Assembly: GCA_002270565.1 (NCBI GenBank)
Contig: NQMI01000010.1
Span: 679,791 to 743,790 of the forward strand
Direction: 5' to 3'
DNA: 64,000 nt
DNA from: Stenocarpella maydis
Lineage: Eukaryota; Ascomycota; Sordariomycetes; Diaporthales; Diaporthaceae
Shown: positions 1 to 12,258 of the stretch, piece after piece
Layout of the letters: each line of letters begins with the position of its first letter
Position numbering within the stretch: the first letter of the stretch is position 1
Position numbers and translations under genes: made by a program
The notes under the pieces: generated by a model
Told to the model about the DNA's origin: nothing
Database searches by the model: none
What the model saw: only the letters and a program-made list of their open reading frames with translations

Positions 1-2520
1 GGGGCAGCAGAAATATCCTTAAAGGCATCTTCTTCAGAGTTATTATTATTATTACTAGCTATAGCAGCCGCTCCAGCTATAATGCGGGGGTTATTATTAG
101 CAACCTTAACTATGGTAACCTAATTACTGAGATTACTGTTCTTAGTGAACTGGGATAGCCTCCTAAAGTTAATCTTAAGATCTTGGTAATAGGGGTTATT
201 AGTAATAAGAAATTAAAGCTACTACTTAATAATATAGCGCTAGGTATAAACTTCCTTCTTAAAAACTACAAGCCGATGAGGATCCTTCCTTAAGCTTGCT
301 GGCCGCAGGACCACAATATTACACTCAGACAGCAGGCGGGGCAGCTAGTTATAGAAGGTAGCAACATCCTGGAGGAAGCTGATGCAGTAGCGGCTATACC
401 TATACTGCTAATTACAAACCAACTTAACATCAATAAAGACATAAACTCTACTAATATATTGCTCCTTAACCTATATAAGCTTTAAAAGGTTAGGAATACT
501 ACCTAAGTTCATATTATTAGCAGTAGAGAAGAAGAATAGCTTGCTGGGTAGCTTTATATTATCCTTTCGGTAGCAGTCCTTACAGATACCATCCTGGAGC
601 TTTAGGTTAAACTAGGTATGGTTGCAGCGGGGATAGTACTCCTTAATAGAAGCTGAGGCAAGGCAGTTGTTAAAGTTCATAATAAGCTGCTTCTCATCAT
701 TACTGATAGATGGGTCTTGCAGGTTACTATAGAACTCAGGATTACCTTCATTAAGGAACTCCAAGCAAGCTGGATCCTCCTCTATAGGCTGGGACTGCCG
801 CTGAGAAGAGCAGCGTGGGCGTGGGCCATAGATACTGCCCTTGCTGGAACCACAGCGGCAGCAGCTACCACCCTAAGAAGACTGGGTTGATAATATCTAG
901 GACTAAGGTAGGAAACCATTATTACTATTATCTTGCTTACCCTTATCTTAAGTACTCTGGGTAAGTTAATGAATGCACTTATAGTAGTAATTAATAGGAT
1001 CCTTATTAGCTATAGGGTGGAACTCAGTAAGAGGAAACTTATAAAGGCAACTAATATAAATCAACTTAAACTAGTTATCCTAGGGGGTTAGCTGCTCTTT
1101 ATTATTAATGTTATTACAGTAGATACAGATCTCCAGGTAAGTGCTGCTTTATAACTAAGGGCGGTAGCAAATGCTATAGGTTGAATACTCAAACCAGTCG
1201 TTATGGTTATTACCACCTGGAGCACCTATAGCAGCTTGCTGCTGGCTGAGAAAGGACTGGGTTGGTTATATAGGGTCTGGGATCTTACTATAGTAACGCT
1301 AGTGCTGGTGCTCACGCTGCTTAGCGAGACAATAATCATAAGCATGCTACTCAGCCTTAGTATATCCTTTAATGCATCTACAATAGTGGAAGAGCTCTAA
1401 GAGCCTATAATATATACTAGTCTAGCCTTTAAAAATCTCAAAAGTAGGCCTATTACAACCAATAATAGAACTTAATATACTTTAGCTTAAGAGGATCAAC
1501 CTATATTAGGGAAGTTAGCTATAGGTTAGCAAAGTGCTATAACTGTACTTCTGCTGCCTAATTAGGGACTCTATCTTAACCTCACTACTAGTAGGTTAGC
1601 TTAATAGCGGGGCAACTTTGATAACTTCCTATATGGCTCGGGTAATTAGATAATACCTAGAAGCAGCAAGCTCTTTAGGCTAACTGGGTTATATGGTGAG
1701 ACTCAGCAGCTTAAGTGGTGCTAGGCGAGAGGGCTTAAGACGAGCTAGGCGTTAGGATTATTAACATTTAGCAGGGTTAGCTCCCTTAGAAGAGGATATT
1801 GATTCTGCAGCTGCCTAATAATAAGGCAATAATAGAGCGGAAAGAGCCCAGCGAATAGTAGATTCTTAAGACTATAGACTGGTTAGCAGAAAGCTTTATA
1901 GATAAGTGTAAGTAGTCTTGCCTATATAGCCTGTTGGGCGGACCAACAGGTAAAGCAGTTCTTCACTAGCTGCTTGCTGCACTTTAGGGCAAACTATATG
2001 AGGGATTTGATATTCTAGCAGCTGTAATACTGCTTAGTAACGCCCTTAATCTTATAATTATAGATCTTACTATCATTGCAAGCATTACGTTTATAGGGTT
2101 TAAAAGGGTCCTTACTACTACCCAGCGGGTTGGGAGGAGGAGGGCCAGCAGTAGCCAATATACTAAGCATAGCTGTAAAGACTGCAGGAGGATATTTTGG
2201 TAATAGGAATTACTTCTAATAATGGGAATTAGTTAATAAGGAAAGAATTAAATATAGGTTAGAAGAAAAAAGTTAAGATTAATAATTGATATTAGTAGGA
2301 ATAGTAGTATACAGGAAGCAAACCGTCTATAGCAGGCACTAGCAGCTGCAGCCCTAGCTGACTAAGCAACCTAAGCACGCTCTACACCTAATATTAATTA
2401 CACCTCTTCATCATTAACACTATAGAAACTGCTAAATGATATAAATTAATTATTTTAAAGCAACTTAGTAATAGATTCAGTTTATTCTGAAGGCGTTCTC
2501 TTATTATTTCTAGGGGGGAA
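1..2520 (-). mobile_element. RIP-decayed Helitron (N-terminal part; runs off left edge)
   Basis: This AT-rich stretch has no intact ORF. Read on the minus strand it gives a broken translation resembling the N-terminal region (DUF6570-type) of fungal Helitron Rep/helicase proteins. Around 555-640 there is a Cys/His-rich piece containing FNLKLQDGICKDC. Around 299-345 there is LPRLLSECNIVVLRP, followed leftwards by a VVFKKEVY segment and one resembling the family's NPYYQDL motif. In-frame stops are mostly TAG where the family has CAG, as expected of RIP. The Rep and helicase domains would lie to the left, outside the window. The right boundary near 2510-2530 is a guess from the composition change; no Helitron terminus is proven. 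Family assignment rests on remembered motifs. Confidence 0.75.
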
Positions 2521-3341
2521 CCCCTTAGGACCCCCTGCCTGCGGTACTGAGCTTGTGGCACCTGACTATACCCCCTTTCGGCCCACGCCCCCTTCCGGCT
2601 CGCGCCTTCCTCTTTAATAATGGACTATAATTTTCAACAATATATCTTCTTAATAATTTCCTCTCAGCTAAATACTTCCAGAGGTATATCATCATTAACC
2701 AATCTACATTTGAGGATTCGCAACGGACCAATCCACGTTGAGATAACTTTCGGGTATTTAAATATAGTAATAATGCTACGCGGGCCGCATATCTCGCAAG
2801 CTCGATCCACGTCCCGCTCCGCTGAATCAATTGTGAAATGCTAATGACTTTGATATCTGTTGGAATAGTGGTCTGCCCACGCCCAGAGGGCATTGTGCCA
2901 GGGCTCTGAGCACGGGGCACTTTGTGGCCCGTGCGCCAGCCTCAGGCAACCATCCATGGATTCTCAACTACGTAGGTCCTCTCCCAAGCGTGGACCCTTT
3001 CGAACTCACCCAAGTCCGAATCACCCGGACATTACAATTTACAATTTCACAAAGTCTGCAAGGACAATATCTAAACCATTTCCGATGATCAAAAGGGGTA
3101 TCGATTATTCATTCATCATGCCACCGTCAGTTCCCTTCCAAGCCGCAACGCCAGAATCAAAAGTATAAACAAGGACAAGACAACGACCGGCGAATGTCTA
3201 AAAAGGACCTCATCTACCCGGGCAAAAAGAAAAAAGACAACCAAACTATCGTGACTGTCCCTGTTGCCTCCGGTTGCTTATCTACAGGCAGCCCCATGAA
3301 CCATCCACCGAAAGAGACCTGTCTAGACCCGCACGCCCATA
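2521..3341. other. intergenic, no supported gene
   Basis: Composition returns to normal GC here. A 131-codon reading frame on the minus strand (2525-2920) shows no family I recognise and overlaps frames on the other strand. The right end is probably the 3' UTR of the LPMO gene. Confidence 0.5.
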
Positions 3342-4829
3342 TTACAGGCCTCGGGTGACCCATCGCTTGCCATTCCAGCGCAGCTTGCGCGAGCGGCTAG
3401 GGCGAGCGGCGGCGTCACGAGCCCACAAGTTCTGCGACTCGCCTTGCTGGCAGGTGGTGCCGCCAGGGAGGGCGCGCATCTCGGTCCAGGCGCCCGACGC
3501 ACACTGCTGGTACTGCGTGCCGACGCAGTTGAACATGCCCTCGTCGGTGCAGGGCCCCGTCTTGCCGGAGGATGAGCCGCCGGCCGAGCCGGTCGAGTTG
3601 CCCGAGCCCGAGCCCGAGCCTCCGGCGCCGCCGGTGGGGGACAGGGTGGGGGACGGGGTGGCCTGGGTTGCGGAGGGCGCGGAAGTCGTCGCGGAGGTGC
3701 TGGCCGGGGTGGTCGCAGCCGCCGAGGAGGAAGCCGAGCCGGTCGCAGACGGAGAAGCAGCGGCGGATCCGTTCGAAGAGGGCGTCACGGGGATAACGTA
3801 GACGGAACTCGCCTGCGACGGCGAGGTACTGCTGGTTGCCAGCGTTGTGGGAGAGGGCGCGCTACCCGCGCCGGTGCCACTGCCGGTGGGCGCGAAGACG
3901 CCGCCCTGCGAGGGGGACCCGGCAGCCGGGCTGGAGCTCTGCTGGTCGGCGGAGGCAGAGGACGAGGACGAGGACGCAGCCGCACTCGCGCTCGCGCTGG
4001 AGCTGGCGCTGGCCGCGGCGGTTCCGGCGGCAGCGCCGCCCGCGACGCCAGCGGTGGCAACAGGCAGGGGGCCATTGGTGGCCTGCTGGTTCTTTGGGAC
4101 GCAGTTGGTGCCAGAGATGGGGGCAAAGTTGGGAGTCTTCTCCAGCAGCTTCTCGATTCTCGGTCCCGGGTCGGGGTACTCGGGGTCCGTGCCTGGTGTG
4201 GACTTGCAAGAGTTGATGTCGGCGAGGTTGCCCACGAAGAGTTGGGGCCACGAGTCATCGCGGGGGAGCAGGTCGTTTGAAGCGGCCTCGTCGCGCTTTG
4301 TCTTTGGGGCGGTGACGGTGATGGGGGCACAGTTCATGTAGTACTCGGGCTGACCTGCCAGCTTTGAGATCCAGGTCCAGGCGAGGCTGTACTGGCCCGG
4401 CGTCACGTCCGTAGGGATGGCGAAGTCGTAGGTGCTAGGGTTGGTGCCGTCCTTGGTGGGACAGCCAGACTCGATGCTCAGGAAGACCCTCCAAGAAGTC
4501 TCCTCATTCGGCTGCATGTCGGAAGAGAGGGCCAGCTGGCACGAGCCTCCGCCGTGGACTGCAGAGCCTTTGAAGGACAGGGTCTGGTTCTCACCAGCCA
4601 CCATGGTGTTGGCGTCAATGATGCCCTCGGTCTTGTAGAAGGTGGCCGGGTCGCTGGTGACCTTGCAGGGGTAGTTGGTCAGGGTCAGAGGGGAGTTGTC
4701 GATGATGCCGAAGCCGTAGGGCTTGGGAGTGGCCATGATCATGTGGGGCTCCACGAGGGCGGCCATGGTGGCGACCAAGAGGGCGATCATTGTGGCAGAG
4801 CCGCGGCGGCTGGAGGAAGGAGACGACAT
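3342..4829 (-). CDS. AA11-type lytic polysaccharide monooxygenase with C-terminal X278-like module
   Basis: Predicted secreted copper enzyme of 495 residues, no intron. The family oxidatively cleaves chitin. The start at 4829 (MSSPSSSRRG) was chosen because it puts a hydrophobic signal segment (about residues 12-26) just before the expected mature N-terminal histidine, H29 of PHMIMATPKPYG; an in-frame ATG 52 codons upstream would add an implausible leader. AA11 hallmarks are H29 and H92 (AVHGGGSCQ) as the histidine brace, Y163/Y164 in EYYMNCAP near the axial site, and the NSPL motif. A long Ser/Ala/Gly/Pro linker follows. The C-terminus holds a Cys module (CTDEGMFNCVGTQYQQC...GTTC) like the X278 chitin-binding-type domain of AA11 proteins. 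Oddity: the residue before H29 is proline (VEP-H), unusual for signal peptidase. Family assignment is strong; chitin as substrate is inferred. Confidence 0.88.
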   Translation of the reverse strand: MSSPSSSRRGSATMIALLVATMAALVEPHMIMATPKPYGFGIIDNSPLTLTNYPCKVTSDPATFYKTEGIIDANTMVAGENQTLSFKGSAVHGGGSCQLALSSDMQPNEETSWRVFLSIESGCPTKDGTNPSTYDFAIPTDVTPGQYSLAWTWISKLAGQPEYYMNCAPITVTAPKTKRDEAASNDLLPRDDSWPQLFVGNLADINSCKSTPGTDPEYPDPGPRIEKLLEKTPNFAPISGTNCVPKNQQATNGPLPVATAGVAGGAAAGTAAASASSSASASAAASSSSSSASADQQSSSPAAGSPSQGGVFAPTGSGTGAGSAPSPTTLATSSTSPSQASSVYVIPVTPSSNGSAAASPSATGSASSSAAATTPASTSATTSAPSATQATPSPTLSPTGGAGGSGSGSGNSTGSAGGSSSGKTGPCTDEGMFNCVGTQYQQCASGAWTEMRALPGGTTCQQGESQNLWARDAAARPSRSRKLRWNGKRWVTRGL

Positions 4830-7259
4830 TTCTGAGGGTTGGAAGAGAGCGTCACTGTCGCAAGAGAAGAGAAGAATGGGGAAACAAGAGAGAAGGGGAT
4901 ATGGACAAGGAGGAGCCTTGGTGAAGAGAGGAGAGTTCCAGACTCTTTGGCAGCGGGTTGCCGATGTTGACGATGAAAAACGCAAACGAAAAGAAAGCCG
5001 AGCTACGGAGCCCAGTGTTGAGAGAGGCAGCAGCTGTGGCTGATGTTATGTCTTGACGATCAACGAGCGACGAGGAAATGCCAAGAGATGGGCGAGAGGG
5101 AATGGATTAAATATGGGGACCAAGAATCCAGACCAGAGTGAGTGGGTGAATGGGACACGAACAAAGAGCGACGCCAGCCCCATGCAAGAAGCACAAACAA
5201 TGGGCTGTGGATGCACAATGCACGAGATTGCCTTGTCGTCGACGGTGTGTGTCTAAGGCCGAGGCCATCGCCAGCGGTTGGTTGGCTCAGAAGCTCCCGG
5301 AGCCGCCAGCAGCCAGCAGCGTGGCAGGGGTGCTGGGTGCGGGTGGGGCGGGTGCGTGTCAAACAAGACAAACACCACAACTCATTGGTTCCCCACAGGC
5401 TGTCACCGTGTTTCAATCTTGTCCTCCCCTTGCACTAGCGTACGTTCTACACTACTGTGTAGTGTGCACTAGTCCAGTCCAGGAAGGACAGCCCAGCTGC
5501 CCAGCTGGCCCTCGAGCTGCTGCGGGCACTGCAAGCATTGTGCTGGCCAGCCCGCCCCCCATGACGCGGCCCAAGTCGCGTGTTTGATCAAGCGACGACT
5601 GCCACCTTCCTGCCCAGATATCAACCACGTCTCCTTGTTATTACTACGCCGTGTGCCGACCACAGGGCGGTGTCGACGCCGCCGTCTGGCACCCAATGGC
5701 CGCCCAGTCGTCCCATCCGCTCCCTTGCCCAGCTCCCCTGCCGTTATCACCACTGGTACAACCCTGGCCCGAGCAGGGAGTTTGTGCCGTCGTGTTGTCC
5801 ATCTGACCACGGCTCGTGGACCGATGCCCAACATGCCCGCAACCCATCCGACGGGCATGCTCTATTCACAGCATCCGAGACTCACGATAAGAGGCTTGAC
5901 GCTCGTATGCCTCTTATGTGACACTATGAGTCTCACAGTTGGGAGGCTCAACAGGACTTTACTAGTTGTGGATGCTCTTTTGTTTTCTTCCCACTTATTC
6001 TTTCGAGATCAGCGCCAGTGAGTCCGACTCAGTACGACACGGTCAGAAGCGAGTAGGTGGCCTCATCGGGGTTCATTACAATCGGGAGCTGCTTGCGTAT
6101 TCCAGCACTGACTGCATTCACCTAGCCAGATAGCTCTAGGTTTGCCATCAACTCGGGCGAGCACAGCGTTGCCCCCGCGCAATCCATCTTCGTTAAAAGT
6201 GTAACTCCGGCCGTTTTGATGTTCGAGACATGACTACACCATACAGGCGGCTCTGAAGAATATAACAAAGGGAGAAGAAAACTTTAAGTCAAGCACATCC
6301 ATCCCCGAAGCCTTGGGTAGTTGTGGATTATGCTTCCTTCCAGTCCCTCGCACAAGTCATTCGCTTCCGTGGCATTTGCACGGCGGTTTTCAATGGCACC
6401 ACGAGCCTGTCCTGTGGCTCACACTAGATGAGCTCTAGTCTTAAGGCTGGTAGAGCAAGCTGCCAAGAAACACCATCATCAAGACGTGTGAGTGTGTTAA
6501 AAATGGCAGTGATTCCTGGTTCGAAGAGTAGGTGCTAGTAATCGCTTCCTTTCTGCGGGACCGTGTGCTCTTTTCTGCATACCGAGGGTCTAATAACGAC
6601 CGATCGCATGCAGCTCTAAGCCAAAAAGGGTCCTGGAATATGATACATCATGAGGAGAACACCGCATCTGACCGAGACGCCGTGATTGTCTCAGTCTGCA
6701 GCCGTTCTCTCATTTTCCCCACAGCACGCCGGAGAAATTGACCGCTGCTTCTTGTTCTCCTCTAACTTGCACTGATGCATGCTTGGGACCCAGCACTGAC
6801 TTCACCTCGCTCAGCCACAATCGTGGGCCTATGACATGATGAGAGTCGGACTTGGTGTGGAACTTCTGAGCGTCCAGATTGGGGAGGAAAAATAGAGCCA
6901 GCACATTCTGATATCAACACCAGTATGTGCATCTTGGTATGGTGCATGTGCTTTTGTTCTCCGAGATATCCATATTTTTCCGGTGTCAGTGCATATTCAT
7001 CAACCTCTCATTTGTTGGAGCGCGGCGCTCCGCTTGATCAAAAAACACCCTGAGGTGACTGTGGCCTGATCCACACCCACATGTGCGATCGGCATGTGGA
7101 GCCAGCCGGAATGACAGACCTTGTCCACCCCGTCGGACCCCCAGCACGATGCCCTGAGGCTCAAAGCTCGGTAGACTCCTATAAACTGGCAATTGCTTGT
7201 CACTTACTGTTCCCCATACAGCTCTATTGCTCACGCATCTAGACTACCACGCCTTCTTC
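4830..7259. other. intergenic, about 2.4 kb, no supported gene
   Basis: The left part (4830-5500) is probably the leader and promoter of the LPMO gene and the right part the promoter of the monooxygenase gene. Several overlapping frames of 60-150 codons on both strands (5050-6020, 6700-7230) have no recognisable domain and look like chance frames. Confidence 0.5.
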
Positions 7260-8733
7260 ATGTCGGGCTTTAAGGTCGTCATCATAGGCGCAGGCCCCAC
7301 GGGCTTGTCGGCCGCCCATGCCCTGTCAAAGGCAGGGATTGACTTTGTCGTGCTGGAGCGGCGGCCCCAGGTTGTTCAAGATGTTGGAGCTTCTCTTGTA
7401 CTTTTCCCACACAGTCTTCGCGTTTTAGCCCAATTTGGGCTCCTTGGAAGGCTGCAGAAAATAGGGCACGAGGTTCTGCGCTGTGCAGACTATACAACCC
7501 TGGGCTTGTACATGGAGAGCTGGTACCCTCACACCATAAGAGAGAAGTGTGTCCCCGCCTCCCCAGAGATGGACCACAAGCATCGACTAACGAGAAACTT
7601 CCAGCCATGGCTCGTACTCATTCATGTTTCATCGAGCAGAGCTTATTGAAGCCATCTATGATGGTCTCGGTGAGGAGGACAAGGGGAGAGTTCACACGGA
7701 CAAGAAACTCGAGAGCATTGAGGAGGCCGAAGGCGGTGTAGTCGTCACATGCGCCAATGGGTCGACTTACGAAGGGTCCATCGTCCTCGGTGCGGACGGT
7801 GTGCACAGCCGGACCAGGGAGCTCATGAGGGAGCTGTCTCTGAGGAGATCTCCAGACACCCCAGTCAACGACGTTATACCCTTCCAGCATTCGTACAAGA
7901 CCATGTGGTGCTCGTTCCCGAGGCGTTGGGAGTTTGCACCCGGCGACCACTGCATCACCCACGGCAACGGGGCCTCGCTTCAGATGCTGAACGCCCACAA
8001 CCGCGCGTGGCTCTTCGTATACGAGAAGCTCGAAACGCCGACCACGGAGCGTGTGAAGTTCACCGAGGAGGACATGGAGAAATTCGCCGCCAAGCACGCC
8101 GGCATGAAGATCGGCGACTGCCTGAGGGTCAAGGACGTTTTCCCTCACAGGACGTCAGGCGGCATGGCGAACCTCGAGGAGGGGATACTGGAGCACTGGA
8201 GCGGAGGCCGGGTTGTCCTCGCCGGAGACGCCTGCCACCAGTTTACCCCAAACGCCGGGCTCGGGTTCAACAATGCCCTGCAAGACGTCGTCGCGCTCGT
8301 CAACGAGCTCCACCGCCTGCTAGAGCCGGGCGACAAGGATGTCGCGCCCAGTGAGGGCGATTTAGGCGCGCTGTTCTACCGGTACCAAGATGCCCGGAGG
8401 GAAGGGGTGCTGGACGACTACAAATTCTCGAGGCACAAAACCAGGTTGTGCGCCTGGCCCAACACAGCATACTGGCTCGTTGACCAATATGTGATCCCCG
8501 CTATTCCCAGTTTCGACAAGCTCATGCTCAAGGTCAAGGGCTCCCCTGCAATTAGCAAGACGCTGTGTCTGGACTTTGTGGAGGGAGAGGAGCCGTTCGA
8601 AGGCAAGATACCGTGGGTGCACAGGATTAAAAGGCCAGTGAACCAGCAAGGAGTTCGAATGACCGGTCACTCAGCAGTGGTGAAAGGCAACCTGGACGTG
8701 AAGCCCCAAAGGAAGTACATGTGCCCTTGGTAG
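7260..8733 (+). CDS. FAD-dependent monooxygenase (PaxM/PHBH-like)
   Basis: Predicted 471-residue flavin monooxygenase: exons 7260-7546 and 7605-8733, intron 7547-7604 (58 nt, donor GTGTGT, branch GACTAAC, acceptor CAG). The start at MSGFKVVIIGAG was preferred to an in-frame ATG 21 codons earlier because family members begin just before the Rossmann fold. FAD motifs: GAGPTG (residues 10-15) ending in an acidic LER; DG motif GADGVHSR (D160); GD motif AGDACHQFTPNAG (D304). The splice restores HGSYSFMFHRAEL, the family's usual Arg/His-containing segment. The family hydroxylates or epoxidises small aromatic or terpenoid substrates with NAD(P)H and O2 and often sits in secondary-metabolite clusters, but no backbone synthase is visible nearby. 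Substrate unknown. It is convergent with the next gene, 74 bp away. Confidence 0.85.
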
Positions 8734-8807
8734 AGAGCGCTGTAATTAAGCAATTGCAAAGACTGGGGCTCAAGTCATTACTAGGTGTCACGGCCACACC
8801 CGTCTGA

Positions 8808-10145
8808 TCAGCCGTCCCTTTTATCGCTGTGTATCCAAGTCTTCACCGATTGCCCCTGCCCCAGGCCCAACTCCGCCGGGTTATCATCCGCGAGCGCTAT
8901 ATTATAGCCGGCTCCTGGCCTGGCCCCAGACTCACTAGGCCCGTATATCATCTCGTCGATGGTGCTGTGCACCAGCTCGTCCGAACTATCATTCGGCCCC
9001 GAGACCACCGTCCTCATAGTTTTCCTCCGGGATGTTGTGGTAAGTTCCAACGCATGGCTTTTTGAGTTTTGCTTTGACGGGTTGTTGGGGTCGCCGCCTG
9101 TGATTGTCTTCCTGCTGCCGCGACCGGACGCCTTGAAAACCAGGGGTCTCAGTACCGGCAGACTGGAACACAGGATGGCGAGATTGATCTCGGTCAGTGT
9201 CCAAAGGCCGGCTGCGACGTTGTCCCATGTTGGGTCTGCTGCCATCGACGCTGCTCGAAGGGTAGGAATGCGAATTATCGAGACGATGCATACACTGTTC
9301 AAGGTATGAGACTTCATAATAGAACTCAAAAACAAGAGTCTCTGGTTACTCACAAGAATCCGAGGCCGAAAATTGAAAAAAGTAATATCCTCTGTCGTGG
9401 GGCTATCGGCAGCTTCCATATACTCGGCGCTGGGAGTAGAAAGATAGCAAAGTCGGTGATGAGACCCACGACCGACGTGAACTCCCATATCGTGAGGGTG
9501 TCGAGACACCACGATGCTGTACTAGGCTGGAGTTCTGACAGAGGAATGCAAGTTACGGAAAGGAGGACTCCTTGGATGACTGTCCAAATTCCAATGAACC
9601 CTAGACCCCAGAGGCAGACGATACGAAGGGTGCGACTCGGGAAAATGCGGCGGTATTGCAACAAAAAGGAAACCTTGATGATGTTCATGCCGATATTATA
9701 GCTGAGTATAGTAGCAAAGAGACACTGCATGCAAGTCGTTAGCCAAAGATAATGTGAATACGGGAAGCACTAGACATCTAGTTCCTTACACTAAGAGCTC
9801 CGTGAATATTTTCCTTGCTTAGTGTTGCTATGTGGCGACCGAGACCATAATGCGCCTCTGAGTGTCTCATTAGACCCGCTCGTGAACCACAGAACTTGAA
9901 GATGTGGCTCCCGTACCAAGAATAGTTGAGATTCCTGCCGCTATGCTCATGAGTTGAGCGAGGGCCATGGTCCAGTCATCTGCACCGGCCGTTTTGAGGA
10001 TGAATTGGCGCGTGTAAAGCCTCAGCAGAACCACAATAGTCGACAGACCGGTGAGAATTGCGGAGACGATCATCACCATGCCGCTCTGAGACTCGTTGGA
10101 GAGGGCGTCCGAGCCATCCGGGGCGCTGGATGAGCTTGCCGACAT
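8808..10145 (-). CDS. SAT4/PTH11-like rhodopsin-domain integral membrane protein
   Basis: Predicted 384-residue multi-pass protein. Exons on the minus strand: 10145-9917, 9857-9790, 9724-9354, 9294-8808; introns of 59, 65 and 59 nt, all GT-AG, phases consistent. Typical motifs of the fungal rhodopsin-like domain: LRLYTRQFILKTAGADDW, HYGLGRHIATL, SFLLQYRRIF, CLDTLTIWEF, ITDFAIFLLPAPSIWKL and LGFFVCIVSIIRI. The C-terminal about 110 residues are hydrophilic and Ser/Thr/Gly-rich, a probable cytosolic tail. The start at 10145 (MSASSSSAPDGSD) is the first ATG before TM1; the frame extends a little upstream without ATG. Members resemble the PTH11 family of fungal receptors, but most are uncharacterised; ligand and role are unknown. 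Confidence 0.85.
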
Positions 10146-12258
10146 GTTAACGACATCTGCGAACGACAACGAGGCCGTAACCAGGGGGGAAGAAGATCAC
10201 GAACTACTGCACATAAAAGTGGGTGCTGTGGGAGGTTCGAGATGATCTAGAAAGAATGAAGGCTCGCCAGGTTATAACCAAAACGGTCCAACCTATACCT
10301 GACATGCAACCGGGACCTCTGCTTCTGCCCACAGAGTTCGTCGTACACCGCTGGCGCAATCCGGACCCAAAGGCCAAGGATCCCCCTGGTGATGTAGCAT
10401 TCCACGCACCGTTGGATTGGGACCCTGCAGTACCAAACTTAATCTTATGGGCATCAACCTTGCCCATGTATTACAAGGCGCTGGCCAGAATGCCCCAGAC
10501 AGCGCCAACCCCGCAATCGCACGGCCAGCCCTGACACGCTCCGTCTGACGGCTCTAGTCGTTCCTTGCAAGCCGACCAAATAGCTCCTAAGCCACGGGGA
10601 ACCTTGCCTTACTTAATTAGTGTTAGGCAAGGTGTTCACTGTGACATGGGACCTTCAAAACCGGGGCAGCTACAGCTGATACGTTGTGGATTTGATGTTG
10701 CTACCCTGAGAACAGGATCACAAACACTCGGCCCAAGCCCCACTACCTAGGTGCATTGTGCTCATGGTATGTTTAGCAAACACTTGTGCAAAACCCCAAC
10801 TTGAATTGAGTGCATCAACTGCGCACAGAACGGCTGGAAGGGCAGCGCCAGAAGCATGAGGTCAATGTCACGAGTCAGTACGGCTAGCCAGTCCATCGTC
10901 CGTGCTGATGTTATCAAACGGCCTATCGAATTAGGATTCGAAAATTGAGGGTTAATGACAGCCACGCCCCAGCTGAGGCCAGGGGATCTATAGCTTCAGG
11001 GGCTACAGGGAGAGGTGACAGTGACGCCTAGCTTCCCCTCACATTCGACCGCATCGATCTAGTGTAGTGCACACGAGGCGTCAAGATGGGGAAGCTCGAT
11101 ACATGGCATGCGGGTGCATTCGGGAGCCGGCGAGGATAACTCCGAACAATTCATCTGGCAACTGCGAGGCCAGCACGTGGGAGAAACAGCCTCAGACTTT
11201 TATTGACATCTGGTCAAGCAAAACGTGCTATTGAGTTTTTAAGGTTTACATCTTTGTTGAAGGATCTGCAGCCCGGACCAAGTCAGACACTGGCCAGACG
11301 CGCGGCCGCGGTACCCGGCCTTTACCCGGCAAGGCATGCCCACGTAGTATCTGCAACGGTGGCACGGCCGGAAGCCAAAATCCCTTGGCTGTGCTCGCTG
11401 GATTGTCGAAAAATCTCGATTGGCGGTTACATCTGCAGGTGGCTGGCTGCTCTCCTGGACCTCTAAACTTCTTGCCCAAAAGGATTCGCTGCAGCCTGGA
11501 GCGCGAAGGATGAGAGGGAAAATATAGAAGCAAGCGGGTGGTTGTAAATGTTGCATGCTTCGCACACAGCCGTCGACGAGTCTTTGCATCATGTCATTCA
11601 TGGTGGTTGTGTCCGCGGGCGACTTTTATGCCCTACGCGAGCACAGCACAAGGTCAGGATGTTCGTCACAATTCGTGGATTTGAGGGCAAAGAGGTAAAA
11701 CACGGCCCTGATAAACGATGTATGTGATGCAACCCTGAGACTTCGAATCAATGTTTGGGGTAGTATTCTCTTTCTATATACATGCATAGAACACCTGCCA
11801 ACAGGAGCCATCGTCCTCAATCGTTCCAACACTGGTTGCCAGGTCCGATCCAAGCTCTCCATACCGACGGAATATACGGAGCACATTTTCCTACAGGCCG
11901 CTTGCAATAAACAGTACAGGCTTTTGCAGAAAGCAGGCTCATGGTCGTCGGTACTAATAGGGGCATTCGAGACAGCCCACTTACTAGTGTACGCAGTAGT
12001 CTTTTCTCTCCGAGTCATGATCCCACCAAGGGAGGAACAGACGGTGACAGCAACACCGATTCTCAGCGGGCAACTTCGGGGAAGGCTTCCATGTGCACAT
12101 ATAATGCAGAGAATGTGTCGAGAACGTTGGCATGGGCAGACGGATCAAGCGAGACAGATGCCTAGGTACTCCGGACACAGTGCATACCAAGACAATCACG
12201 TTTACTTTCTCCTCCATGGCCTCTCTTCGCTCTCTTGCACAGCTCGCCTAATAATCCG
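10146..12258. other. intergenic, about 2.1 kb, no supported gene
   Basis: Normal-GC sequence with short overlapping frames on both strands and no recognisable domain. It ends at the target-site duplication of copia element A. Decayed gene remnants cannot be excluded. Confidence 0.45.

Noticed and set aside
2525..2920. 131-codon minus-strand frame next to the Helitron
   Set aside because: No recognisable domain, overlapping frames on the other strand, and position at a transposon edge.
3785..4341. Long frames on the plus strand and in other minus-strand phases across the LPMO gene
   Set aside because: They are shadows of a GC-rich Ser/Ala/Pro linker; only the LPMO frame has signal peptide, copper ligands and family motifs.
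5050..6021. Several frames up to 145 codons on both strands
   Set aside because: Mutually overlapping, no domain and no consistent splice signals; they lie in promoter space.
7260..10145. Secondary-metabolite cluster around the FAD monooxygenase
   Set aside because: No polyketide, peptide or terpene synthase or P450 is visible within the window, so a cluster cannot be supported.
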